A DNA stretch of 64,000 nt, from assembly GCF_030128825.1 (NCBI RefSeq), contig NZ_CP119127.1, forward strand, positions 4,825,501-4,889,500, written 5' to 3'. Of this stretch, positions 50,405 to 59,342 are shown one piece after another. Made by a program: the position numbers and the translations under genes. The DNA is from Sphingobium sp. WTD-1. Lineage in GTDB: Bacteria; Pseudomonadota; Alphaproteobacteria; Sphingomonadales; Sphingomonadaceae. The notes beneath the pieces were generated by a model. It was given only the letters and a program-made list of their open reading frames with translations, had not been told where the DNA came from and made no database searches. Position 1 is the first letter of the stretch. Every line of letters starts with the position of its first letter.

Positions 50405-52651
50405 ATGAAGCTGGACCTGATCATCCCGGTATATCGAAATGTCGACCTCGTCGAAGCGTGCATCACGTCGCTCGTCCAGCATATCGATGAAGTCGCGGCC
50501 TATGACCCCCGCATCATCGTCATCAACGATTCCCCGGATGATACCGCCGTCAATAGCTATCTCGCTCAGGCGAGGGCCAAGGGGATCATCCATGAACTTG
50601 TCCGCAACCCGAAAAACTTGGGCTTCGTCAAGAGCGTCAACAAGGGGCTGACGCTTTCCAAGCAGCGGCAGGCCGCCGCGATCCTGGTCAACAGCGACAC
50701 CATCACCTACGCCAATACGCTGGCCGAAATGATGGCCGTGCTGGAAACCGATCCTCAGATCGGCTTTGTCTGTCCGCGGTCGAACAACGCGTCCATCTCA
50801 ACCTTCCCCCAGGCCCCCCACAATATGTCCGGCATCGCGACGACACCGGAAGTTTGCTACAAGGCCTGGGAGTCTGTTCATCATCATCTGGACCGCTACA
50901 CCTGGTCGCCTACAGCCGTCGGCTTCTATATGCTGATCGCTCCGGATGTGGTGTTGAATTTCGGCACTCTCGACGAGGAATTCGGCCTCGGTTACGAGGA
51001 AGAAAATGACATGGTGATGCGTGCCGGCAAGGTCGGCTACCGCGCGGTCATGGCCAACCACGCCTTTGCTTATCATGCCGGCTCAGCGTCGTTCATGCTG
51101 CATGACATGGACCTCAAGGGGCAGCAGCAGGGCAATCTGCAGAAAATGAATGCTCGGCATCCCGAATTCCTGCCGCTGGTATGGGATTTCGAAGCCTCCG
51201 CCGATTATCGCACCGAACTGAAGATCCGGCAGTTGGTTCCGACCATCGAGGGCAAGCTGAAAATTGCCCTGAACCTGCTGACATTCGGCAAGCACCACAA
51301 TGGCACGAGCGAGCATATGATGCATTTCGTGCGCTGGTGCGACAAGATGGCGCCCGACAATTTCGAAATCTATGCCATCTGCGAACCGTCGGTTGCCAAA
51401 TTCCACGGGATCGACGAGCTCAAGCGCATTCGGGTCCGCAAGGATTATGAGGCGAATTACGCGATCTCGATCTTCCCTGGTCAGCCTTTCGATCTGCATA
51501 TCGTCAATGTGATGGAACATCTGGCGCCGATTAATATCTACGGCATGCTGGATGTGATCGCGCTGGATTGCAGCCACCTGCGCGCCAGTAACGATCTTCA
51601 AGCATTGTGGGCCTATATTGCCGAACATGCCAATGGCCTGTTCTTCAACAGCGAATTTTCTGAACTGACCTTCCGCAATCGGTTCGAGCGCGAATTCAAT
51701 ACGCCGGTCTACACCAAATTGCTGCCCACGCAGGTCTCCGCCTACAAACCTCGTTTCGGCGATGTCGAAAAGGGACGAGAGCATGTGCTGGTGATGGGAA
51801 ACCATTTCCCGCACAAGGCATCGGAACCCGTTGGCGCCGTTATCGCCAAGGAAATGCCGAACCTGTCAGTCGTCACCCTGGGTGGCAGCACCACGACTGC
51901 CCGCAACGCCCGCATCCTGCAATCCGGGGTCATTCCCGAAGACGAGATGAACGACATCTTTGCGCGCGCCAGCGTTGTCGTCCTGCCTTCCTACTATGAG
52001 GGCTTTGGCCTTTCGCTGCTCAACGCGCTCGCCTTGGGCAAGCCGATCGTCGCCCGCGACATCCCCCCGACGCGGGAAATTCTGGCGACCTATAGCGACA
52101 TCAAGGGCGTGTTCCTGTTCCGCGACAACAAGGAAATTCCTGCGCTGATCAAAAAGGCCATCAGCGCCGAAACATCCAGTGTGGTAGAAAAGGACAGCAT
52201 CGACTGGGATCAGTGGTCGAAGGGCCTGTTCGACTTCTGCACCAGCCTGATTGAGCAACCCGATCTCTATCGGCGGATCATCAAGCGGACCAAGGACGGC
52301 GACGTCCTGCGTCGCTTCGCCCTGATCAGCCAGCAGGATACTCAGCCCAATCCGATGGCCAACAACTTCGTCGCGCCGACGGAAGTGCATGTCGATCACC
52401 TGCTTGCGCTTGATCAGGAATTCTTTGTCCGTGCCTTCTATGAGCAGTTGCTCGGCCGTCGCGTCGATCCAGCCGGCCTGGAACATCACATCGCCCTGCT
52501 CAACAACGGCACGACCAAGGTCGAAATCCTGCACTCGATCCTGAATTCGGAGGAGTTTCTGGAGAACCGAACTGGCGTATCGGTGATCGGACGCGACTTG
52601 CTGCGCAAGCCGCGCCGTTCCTGGATAGCCCGTCTGGCAAAGGCCGGCTGA
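50405..52651 (+). CDS. Bifunctional GT2-GT4 glycosyltransferase with DUF4214-like tail
   Basis: The protein has 748 residues. An N-terminal GT2 (GT-A) domain spans about residues 1-270 (LDLIIPVYRNVDLVEACITSL, ILVNSDTITYA as the DxD-like site, GLGYEEENDMVMRAGKVGY). A GT4 (GT-B) domain spans about 290-600 (VVVLPSYYEGFGLSLLNALALGKPIVARDIPPTREIL). A tail of about 50 residues (FFVRAFYEQLLGRRVDPAGLEHHIALLNNGTTKVEILHSILNSEEF) matches DUF4214-type phycobilisome-linker-like modules. It would add two sugars in sequence to a lipid-linked glycan. AAGGA 7 bases upstream supports the ATG at 50405. Convergent to the glycosyltransferase at 52820. Confidence 0.88.
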   Translation: MKLDLIIPVYRNVDLVEACITSLVQHIDEVAAYDPRIIVINDSPDDTAVNSYLAQARAKGIIHELVRNPKNLGFVKSVNKGLTLSKQRQAAAILVNSDTITYANTLAEMMAVLETDPQIGFVCPRSNNASISTFPQAPHNMSGIATTPEVCYKAWESVHHHLDRYTWSPTAVGFYMLIAPDVVLNFGTLDEEFGLGYEEENDMVMRAGKVGYRAVMANHAFAYHAGSASFMLHDMDLKGQQQGNLQKMNARHPEFLPLVWDFEASADYRTELKIRQLVPTIEGKLKIALNLLTFGKHHNGTSEHMMHFVRWCDKMAPDNFEIYAICEPSVAKFHGIDELKRIRVRKDYEANYAISIFPGQPFDLHIVNVMEHLAPINIYGMLDVIALDCSHLRASNDLQALWAYIAEHANGLFFNSEFSELTFRNRFEREFNTPVYTKLLPTQVSAYKPRFGDVEKGREHVLVMGNHFPHKASEPVGAVIAKEMPNLSVVTLGGSTTTARNARILQSGVIPEDEMNDIFARASVVVLPSYYEGFGLSLLNALALGKPIVARDIPPTREILATYSDIKGVFLFRDNKEIPALIKKAISAETSSVVEKDSIDWDQWSKGLFDFCTSLIEQPDLYRRIIKRTKDGDVLRRFALISQQDTQPNPMANNFVAPTEVHVDHLLALDQEFFVRAFYEQLLGRRVDPAGLEHHIALLNNGTTKVEILHSILNSEEFLENRTGVSVIGRDLLRKPRRSWIARLAKAG

Positions 52652-52664
52652 CGCTCTCCGCTTG

Positions 52665-52709
52665 CCTGGAGCAGCTTCGCCCCGACCATATCGGTGCGAC
52701 TGCTCCAGG
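52665..52709. terminator. Inverted repeat between convergent glycosyltransferase genes
   Basis: CCTGGAGCAG pairs with CTGCTCCAGG around a 25-nt loop, starting 14 bases after the plus-strand stop. It lies between two convergent genes, so it may terminate or attenuate either; no T-tract follows. Confidence 0.4.
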
Positions 52710-52819
52710 AGGCTGGCCTGGCCTCGGAGCTTAGCGAGCCTCGCAGTCAGCGGAAGTTGCCGACGACCTGAAGCTTGATCGGATACATCATGCCTATACG
52801 GACCATGCCGGCATGCCGG

Positions 52820-55216
52820 TCAGATCGAGGCGATCAAGCTTTGGCCATTGCCGCCCAATCTGGCACAAATCGCTGCGCTCGCCTCTCGCAAATAGGTAAT
52901 CGACGGCCCGGAAAATGCCTCCCGCACCAGATTGTCATACCCAGGATAGCGGACATTCAGCGTCTCGATCGCGGCAGTGACAAGCTGGTCCTTCTCTGCC
53001 TTGAAGCTTGCGGTGCGAACATGGAAAACGAAGGCCCAGGGCGAAATTAAATGGGTCCAGCCCGCAGCTTCGCTGCGCATGCAAAAATCATTTTCTTCCC
53101 CATAACCGCGCGGAAAGCCTTCGACATCGAAAGATCCGCAAGCATCGATCGCCGCCCGACGAATGAACAGACAGAAACCCGATCCGGTCGGCACCACAGG
53201 CGGTGGGCATTCGAATGTCCCCTGCACCATCAGCAGCGCATATTCTTCATGACTCAAATGCGCTGGCTTTTCGCAACGCTGACCGGGGAGTGGAAAGGAA
53301 AAGGCGCCTGCATTGTCACTCATCGCTGTCGCGGTCGCGATCATCGCCCGACTATAAGCGGTAGCACGTAGTCCTTCGAGCCAACGTGGCGTCACTATCG
53401 TATCGCTGTTCAGCAATATGACATCCCGGCCGGCGGCCAATTCAATGCCCAGATTGACGGTACGCGTATAACCAAGATTCTGCGGCGACCGCACCAATCT
53501 TATGCCCGCCCTGTCTTCCAGATCTTCGAATATCTGCGCAATTTCGTCATCGCTGCTCGCATCATCGATGAGAATGATTTCCGTCTCTGCCAGTTCGGTA
53601 TGCTTGAGCACCGATGCAATGCAGGCACGCACCTCGTCCGGCGCATTGAATATCGGTATGATCACGCTGACGGGCGGTGCGACACCGATTGCCTTGGCAA
53701 TGAGCGGCCGAGAGCCCTCAAAATTGCCCCGTTCTCGCATGGATCGTTCGGTAATCCGCTCATAGGCCTCCGCCATGCGTTCATTCAGCCGCTCTTGAGA
53801 GAAATTCTCCGTTATGAATGCCCGCCCCTCTTCACCCATCGTGCCAATCCGATGCCCGTTCTCACACAGTTCGACGATCGCATCGACGACCCCATCGATG
53901 TCACGGAAAGGCACAAGATAGCCGGTCTTTCCATGCTGCACCAACTCCGGCAACGCGCCCCAGCGATACGCGATGACCGGCCGGCCGGCCGCCATGGCCT
54001 CCGCGACCGTCCGACCAAAGGACTCGGCAAAGGTCGACAGATTGAGGAGGACGTTGATCTCCGCGATCGCCGTACGGGCGTCGGCTTGATAGCCGGCAAA
54101 AACAAGATTGTCGGGACGCTCTCCTCGACGGACCTCATCCATCCACTGCTCGATCTGAGCGGTTTTCGGGCCGACGATGACAAATCTGGCGCGGGGCGTC
54201 CGATCCGCAGCCCGGCTCGCCACCTCGACAAAATCGGCGATGCCCTTCTTGGGAAGATTGGAACTGACGATGCCGAACCGTATTTCGGCGCCGAAAGCGT
54301 TCCGCATCTCGAAATCTTCGATTGTCACCGCATTGGGGACATAAATCGTCCGATCGTCGCGACTGAACAATTCGCATGTCGCACGCGAATTACCGATGAG
54401 CCAATCGCTCCGCTCGAAGATGCTATCCACGATATAATCCGCGGTCTGCCGCAGTTGCTGCTGCAGGCCGTCATCGAGCGATATCAGTTCCCGAACATGG
54501 ATGACTGCCGTACGCCCCATTTTCCTGGCAGCCACCATGGGTTCAAACAACACAATGGTATTGGCATATACTATATCTACGGCTTCGCGACTGATAATAT
54601 CGGCAAAATCCAGTGCCGACCAAGCATAGACGTCTCTATTTTCCATCCATTGGGGATAGTTGAACGTGTATATGGCCGCGCAAAGTGACTGGATACGTAG
54701 AAAATAATCGTGATTATCGGCAGCGGGCAAGGTGACGATCACATTGACCGGAAGCAATGCGACCGCTGTCAGAACGTCAAGCAGGCTGCGCTCCCCTCCG
54801 AACAGTTCAGCGCTGACACTATGGGCACATATAAGGATAGTCGGCCGATCCGCCTCAATGCGGCATTGCCCCTCATGCCGCCGCCGCCCTTGCGGCATTT
54901 GGCCATCGGCAGAGAGCGGCGCGCCCAAATGGGCAAACCGCCCACGAACAGCAGCCCGCCCTTCGGCCTTTCCGAAGCGAATATAATGAATTAACGCATC
55001 AATCCCTGCCTCGGCGACATCGCCATTGGTCTCAAGATAGAGATGCGTGTCGAAGCCGGGACCGGGGTCCCGGCGCAACAACATGCCGAACCGGACGAAA
55101 TGCTCCAGCGGCGGCAATCCGACCTCGGCAACGTCCTGATAAGTGCGCGTATACCACGCTTCGTCAAACAAACCAGATTTGGCGATTTCCGTGGCGATCT
55201 GTTCCCAGTCGTCCAA
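52820..55216 (-). CDS. Bifunctional GT4-GT2 glycosyltransferase with N-terminal repeat domain
   Basis: The protein has 798 residues. An N-terminal domain (1-95) has two copies of an aromatic/His motif: SGLFDEAWYTRTYQDVAEVGLPPLEHFVRFG and LYLETNGDVAEAGIDALIHYIRFGKAEGR. A GT4 domain covers about 125-490 (LLNLSTFAESFGRTVAEAMAAGRPVIAYRWGALPELV). A C-terminal GT2 domain covers about 530-798 (VSVIIPIFNAPDEVRACIASVLKH, ILLNSDTIVTPRWLEGL, GYGEENDFCMRSEAAGW). Domain order is opposite to that of the glycosyltransferase at 50405. It probably extends the same surface glycan. The small gene immediately upstream encodes a near relative of the N-terminal domain. Confidence 0.88.
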   Translation of the reverse strand: MDDWEQIATEIAKSGLFDEAWYTRTYQDVAEVGLPPLEHFVRFGMLLRRDPGPGFDTHLYLETNGDVAEAGIDALIHYIRFGKAEGRAAVRGRFAHLGAPLSADGQMPQGRRRHEGQCRIEADRPTILICAHSVSAELFGGERSLLDVLTAVALLPVNVIVTLPAADNHDYFLRIQSLCAAIYTFNYPQWMENRDVYAWSALDFADIISREAVDIVYANTIVLFEPMVAARKMGRTAVIHVRELISLDDGLQQQLRQTADYIVDSIFERSDWLIGNSRATCELFSRDDRTIYVPNAVTIEDFEMRNAFGAEIRFGIVSSNLPKKGIADFVEVASRAADRTPRARFVIVGPKTAQIEQWMDEVRRGERPDNLVFAGYQADARTAIAEINVLLNLSTFAESFGRTVAEAMAAGRPVIAYRWGALPELVQHGKTGYLVPFRDIDGVVDAIVELCENGHRIGTMGEEGRAFITENFSQERLNERMAEAYERITERSMRERGNFEGSRPLIAKAIGVAPPVSVIIPIFNAPDEVRACIASVLKHTELAETEIILIDDASSDDEIAQIFEDLEDRAGIRLVRSPQNLGYTRTVNLGIELAAGRDVILLNSDTIVTPRWLEGLRATAYSRAMIATATAMSDNAGAFSFPLPGQRCEKPAHLSHEEYALLMVQGTFECPPPVVPTGSGFCLFIRRAAIDACGSFDVEGFPRGYGEENDFCMRSEAAGWTHLISPWAFVFHVRTASFKAEKDQLVTAAIETLNVRYPGYDNLVREAFSGPSITYLREASAAICARLGGNGQSLIASI

Positions 55217-55261
55217 CTTTTCGATCCTTCATCTGGCCGGTTGCCTGAGCAAAATAGCCCG

Positions 55262-55537
55262 TCAGGCGACCGGGCTACGGCCTTCGTCCCTGCCGAAACG
55301 AATATAATGGAGAAAAGGTTCCATATCTGATCCTGCAACATCGGCATTCGTGTCGATATAATAGCGTGTATCGAAACCAGGCCCCGGATCTCGCTTAAGC
55401 ATCAGGCCAAAGCGGACAAAATGCTCCAGCGGCGGAAGGCCGACGATAGCTGTGTCAGGATATGCCCCGACATACCAAGCCTCATCGAACAGCCCCGATT
55501 CTGAAATTTCTTTGGTGAGCTGCTCCAGATCTGCCAT
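55262..55537 (-). CDS. Stand-alone copy of a glycosyltransferase N-terminal domain
   Basis: The 91-residue protein is closely similar over its whole length to residues 1-95 of the glycosyltransferase encoded 45 bases downstream, including SGLFDEAWY, GLPPLEHFVRFG, RDPGPGFDT, TNADVAGSD and HYIRFGRDEGR. It contains no catalytic domain. The ATG at 55537 has AGGA about 8 bases upstream; the frame upstream of it is not similar. It may act as an adaptor or be the remnant of a partial gene duplication. Confidence 0.7.
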   Translation of the reverse strand: MADLEQLTKEISESGLFDEAWYVGAYPDTAIVGLPPLEHFVRFGLMLKRDPGPGFDTRYYIDTNADVAGSDMEPFLHYIRFGRDEGRSPVA

Positions 55538-55676
55538 CCCTGTTTCCTTCCTACTCGCTCCAACCATCCCTCCGCGAAGGCAGCCTCCGTATCAACTGCA
55601 ATGAAAGCAGTCACTTATCTTATTTGTTTTTTTATGTTGCCAGAACACGCCCTTGCCCGGCAGCACACCCTTCTCC

Positions 55677-57563
55677 CTATTTTTTTACGCCCAGAGCATC
55701 TTTCAACCAACGGATCGGCGCCATGGCGCGATAGGAAGGCGAGGCCTGGATCATGTTCAATTGCATTTCGCGATCCGCCAATTGCTGACGAAGGCTGACC
55801 ATTTCTTCCTGCTGACCCGCAAAATCCTGACGCATGGCCGCCAGTTCAGCCACGCGTTCTTCCAGAACATCATCTTGCGCGATCAATCTCGTCGCCATGA
55901 CGCCCAGTTCTTCAAAGCGAAGGCCGAGCGTTTCCTGCAATTCGCTGCGCTCAACTTCGCTCTGCTCCCACAGCACAATCTGCGTTTCGAGATTTTGCTG
56001 CTGTCGCTCCAATCGCTCTGTCAGCGTCCGCCGTTCTTCATCCGCTGCCTGCAACTGTCCGGCGATGCTATCTTGTGACGACGCATATTCCGCGCGAATG
56101 GTCGCAAGCATATCCGCATGTCCTTGCCGGTCCGCCTCTGCTTGCTGCAACCGCGCCCTAAGATCTGCGACCTCCTCTTGCGAGGCAGTCAGCGCAGCCT
56201 CCCTGACCGCATGAGCCTGGGCATGCAGCCGCTGCTCCTCATTCAACGCGTCCAGCTTAGCTCTGAACAATGCCACCTTATCTTGCGAGGCAGTCAATTC
56301 GGCGCGCATAGCCTCAAGCTCTTCCGCATGCCCCTGCAATGTACGGCCGTTCTCCACCAATTGGGCGGTAATCGTGCCCAACTCCTTGAAACGGGTCTTG
56401 AGTTCGGCTTCCAGCGTCTTGCGCACCTTTTGCAGAGCCCGGCGCTCGGCCTCGCTCGCCTCCAATTGACGCGCACGCTCAGCCAGTTCCTCGACGCGAG
56501 CCGCCAGCCCCTGCCGCTCACGCTCGGCCTCGGCCCGCGCGCTGCGCTCCGCCTTCAACTGCGCGTCTGCACTCTCGACGCCTTGCCCCAACTGATGAAT
56601 GCGCGCCTCAAGAAGCCGCTTATCCTCGGTCAGTTGCTCTTCCAGTTGCGCTCGTTTGACCAGGTCCGCCTTCAGCCGGGAGGCCATGGACTGCATGTCC
56701 TTCAGGCTGCGGTTCAACTTTTCCCGTTCGCCCTGCGCTTTGTCGCGCGCCTGTCGCTCCTCGTGCCACTTGGCTTGGCCATCGAACAATTGCTGCAGGA
56801 CAGCAGTTTGTTCATGCTGTCCTTCCGCAAGGCCTGCTTCAAGTTCGGCAATCTTCTTGTCAGTCGCCGCCTGCAAACCGGTCAGTCGCACACATTCGCG
56901 CACGGCTTCATCATGGCGCGCAAAAGCGGCCTCGATATCGGCGGCAGAGCGATCCAGGTCCATCAACGCTGCGCTCGCTTCCAATTCACCAGCAATCGCT
57001 GTCGCGACCTCATCCCGTCGCAGCAATTCCGCGCCAAGTATCCGTGCCAGGGCATTGTCCGTCACGAGATATTCGATCGGAATGACCGGCATCTCCTGTT
57101 CGAGCGGCAAACCCATCTGGCGCAATGCCTTGGACGCATCGCCCGCGAAGGCGACATCCTCGACAATCACGGCGCGCCGACGATTTTTCCGAAAGAAGAT
57201 CAGCAGCTTCTCGGTTCGCTCACGCCACTCATCCAACGCTTGTTGGGCCGGCACACCGGCTTCGATCGCCAATGCGAGCGCTTCTGCAGGCGCGGATTGC
57301 AGAATGAGAATGGCCGTCTCCTGATCCACCTGATCAGGCGCCTCCAGAAACTGGGGTGCGAAGTGCGAGACGGCCAATGCCACCTCCGCCAACCCCCGCA
57401 GACGCTCAGCATGCGCAACGCCGCCCGCATCAATATATATGGCAACCTTTTCTGCCGGCACATCCGGAATACTCTGGTTGGATATCTGCACCGTTGTCTC
57501 CGCTCTGCGGGGCGCCGCATCGGCCCCCATTTGCTCACCAGACTGCCCTGAATTCGATGTCAT
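55677..57563 (-). CDS. Long coiled-coil protein of the polysaccharide cluster
   Basis: The protein has 628 residues. The N-terminal region of about 200 residues looks globular, mixed alpha/beta, with EKVAIYIDAGGVAHAERLRGLAEVALAV, LLIFFRKNRRRAVIVEDVAFAGDASKALRQMGLP and PVIPIEYLVTDNALARILGAELL; it is not recognised. Residues about 205-600 are continuous heptad-rich coiled coil (LEAGLAEGQ, RARQLEASEAERRALQKVRKTLEAEL and onward). The C-terminus, SPSYRAMAPIRWLKDALG, matches the W-R-x-T-x-P-x-R-like ending seen after coiled coils in glycosyltransferases. No signal peptide or transmembrane helix. It likely scaffolds the glycan assembly machinery. Confidence 0.75.
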   Translation of the reverse strand: MTSNSGQSGEQMGADAAPRRAETTVQISNQSIPDVPAEKVAIYIDAGGVAHAERLRGLAEVALAVSHFAPQFLEAPDQVDQETAILILQSAPAEALALAIEAGVPAQQALDEWRERTEKLLIFFRKNRRRAVIVEDVAFAGDASKALRQMGLPLEQEMPVIPIEYLVTDNALARILGAELLRRDEVATAIAGELEASAALMDLDRSAADIEAAFARHDEAVRECVRLTGLQAATDKKIAELEAGLAEGQHEQTAVLQQLFDGQAKWHEERQARDKAQGEREKLNRSLKDMQSMASRLKADLVKRAQLEEQLTEDKRLLEARIHQLGQGVESADAQLKAERSARAEAERERQGLAARVEELAERARQLEASEAERRALQKVRKTLEAELKTRFKELGTITAQLVENGRTLQGHAEELEAMRAELTASQDKVALFRAKLDALNEEQRLHAQAHAVREAALTASQEEVADLRARLQQAEADRQGHADMLATIRAEYASSQDSIAGQLQAADEERRTLTERLERQQQNLETQIVLWEQSEVERSELQETLGLRFEELGVMATRLIAQDDVLEERVAELAAMRQDFAGQQEEMVSLRQQLADREMQLNMIQASPSYRAMAPIRWLKDALGVKK

Positions 57564-58163
57564 AGCCCGTTCACTCTATTCCCATAAAGAAATGACCCGA
57601 ACTAAATCGACAGAAAAATTTCATTCCTGTGGCCCAAATCGTCACAATCTGACGCAATCCACCCTCCGCCCTTTTGCAAAAAAATCGGCTTCAAGCAATA
57701 TGACTGCCGCCATGGCACCAGGCTTCAATCCTAAACGAATCTCCGAACGCTTTCACACAATTAACCAAGAATGGGTCATCTCCGCGCCTGCTGGAGGGAC
57801 AAAGACTATCACCGTCCTATCCCCGCCCCTTTCACCGACACTGCGTCATCAGAAGCGCGCGGCTGTATTCTCGATCTCGTCCCCCTGAAGGCTATTTCAC
57901 CTTTCAAAGGAGGCTAAGGCGCGACCCGTAGAAACAACCATAGGAAAGCAATCAAAATATGTAAATCCTTCGATTATGGGTCATTTGCCATGAAGATCGG
58001 GGGGAAGCCCAGCTTGACAAGGCCATCCCGGTCCCGCCTATTAGGGAAGCGGCCTTCGGCCAGCAGCAATACGGGTCGCCACGGATATGATGGCCGGGAG
58101 CATTACGCCCGTTAGGGGCTTGCCCCACCAGCTAGATTGTTCAGATTTGGGGGGTGTTTGACA
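57564..58163. other. Divergent promoter region
   Basis: 600 bases between the coiled-coil gene (minus) and the epimerase gene (plus), clearly AT-richer in its left half. Short frames in it show no coding character. It should contain promoters for both directions. A GGGGGG tract at 58149-58154 is the ribosome binding site for the epimerase. No terminator or repeat was recognised. Confidence 0.45.
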
Positions 58164-59174
58164 TTGACGCGCATTTTCGTGACTGGAACGGCTGGCTTTA
58201 TCGGTTATCACTTGGCCGAATTATTGCTTCAGGAAGGCATTGAGGTCGCTGGCTATGACGGCCTGACCGACTATTATGATGTCGAGCTGAAACGCCGTCG
58301 CCACGCATTGCTGCGCCAATATCCGAATTTCTCGGCCACGGAGGCCCTGTTGGAAGACGGGGATAGTCTGGATCAGGCCGTCGACGCCTTCAAGCCAGAC
58401 ATCATTGTTCACCTCGCCGCTCAGGCAGGCGTGCGCTATTCGATCGAACAGCCCCGGGCTTATGTATCGGCCAATATTGTGGGCACGTTCAACGTGATGG
58501 AAGCGGCCCGGCGCAATGCGGTCCAGCATCTGCTCATGGCCTCGACCAGCTCGGTCTATGGCGCCAATACGCAGATGCCTTATGCCGAAGCGCACAAGGT
58601 TGACACGCAGATGTCTTTCTACGCCGCGACGAAGAAAGCCAATGAAGCGATGGGTCATTCCTGGTCGCATATTCACGGCGTGCCAATCACCATGTTCCGC
58701 TTCTTCACGGTCTATGGACCTTGGGGCCGCCCCGACATGGCGCTGTTCAAATTCACTCGTGGCATCCTGGCTGGCGAGCCGATCGATGTTTACAATCATG
58801 GCGACATGTGGCGGGACTTCACTTATGTCAGTGACCTGGTCCGAGGCATCAGGTTACTGATCGATGCCATTCCGGGTGATGCAGGTACCGCAGTCGAGGG
58901 CGACAGCCTCTCGCCGGTAGCGCCCTTCCGTGTCGTCAACATCGGCAATTCACAGAAGGTCCGACTGGAAGATTTCATTGATGCCATCGAGGCCGCTATC
59001 GGAAAAAAGGCGGTACGCAACTACATGGACATCCAGCCTGGCGATGTCCCCGCCACTTGGGCCGATGCCACATTGTTGCAGAATTTGACCGGCTACGCCC
59101 CGCAGACGGACGTGCGCGACGGCGTGAACCAATTCGTTGCCTGGTATCGGGATTATTATAATATTACGCCCTGA
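58164..59174 (+). CDS. NAD-dependent epimerase, UDP-glucuronate 4-epimerase-like
   Basis: The 336-residue extended SDR enzyme has the NAD motif RIFVTGTAGFIGYHLAELLL, YDGLTDYYDVELKRRRHALL (a hallmark of UDP-glucuronate epimerases), STSSVYG, catalytic YAATKKANE, and RFFTVYGPWGRPDMALFKF. The probable reaction is interconversion of UDP-glucuronate and UDP-galacturonate, providing acidic sugars for the polysaccharide. The TTG at 58164 was chosen because the GGGGGG site ends nine bases upstream and the protein then begins MTRIFVTG; a TTG at 58158 is too close to that site. Confidence 0.88.
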   Translation: MTRIFVTGTAGFIGYHLAELLLQEGIEVAGYDGLTDYYDVELKRRRHALLRQYPNFSATEALLEDGDSLDQAVDAFKPDIIVHLAAQAGVRYSIEQPRAYVSANIVGTFNVMEAARRNAVQHLLMASTSSVYGANTQMPYAEAHKVDTQMSFYAATKKANEAMGHSWSHIHGVPITMFRFFTVYGPWGRPDMALFKFTRGILAGEPIDVYNHGDMWRDFTYVSDLVRGIRLLIDAIPGDAGTAVEGDSLSPVAPFRVVNIGNSQKVRLEDFIDAIEAAIGKKAVRNYMDIQPGDVPATWADATLLQNLTGYAPQTDVRDGVNQFVAWYRDYYNITP

Positions 59175-59226
59175 GCCGACCGGGCAGGAAAACAAGCCTG
59201 CCGCGATGATATGTCGAATTCGCAAC

Positions 59227-59266
59227 ATTCCATTATGTTGACTATTCAATAGCGGCATAATGGAAT
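59227..59266. promoter_or_regulatory. 11-bp inverted repeat upstream of the methyltransferase-coiled-coil gene
   Basis: ATTCCATTATG at 59227-59237 is perfectly mirrored by CATAATGGAAT at 59256-59266 across an 18-nt spacer. It is AT-rich, unlike the surrounding DNA, and lies about 80 bases before the start of the next gene. It may be an operator for a dimeric regulator or a weak terminator of the epimerase. Confidence 0.5.
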
Positions 59267-59342
59267 AGGGCCTGACCAGAATGGTTGAGTCGACCTTCTC
59301 ACCTGTTATGAAACAGAGGGTTGTCATGTATCGGGACAGACG

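Noticed and set aside
57439..57888. A 149-codon frame spanning the coiled-coil gene start and the intergenic region
   Set aside because: It runs antisense through a real gene and then AT-rich DNA with no coding signal.
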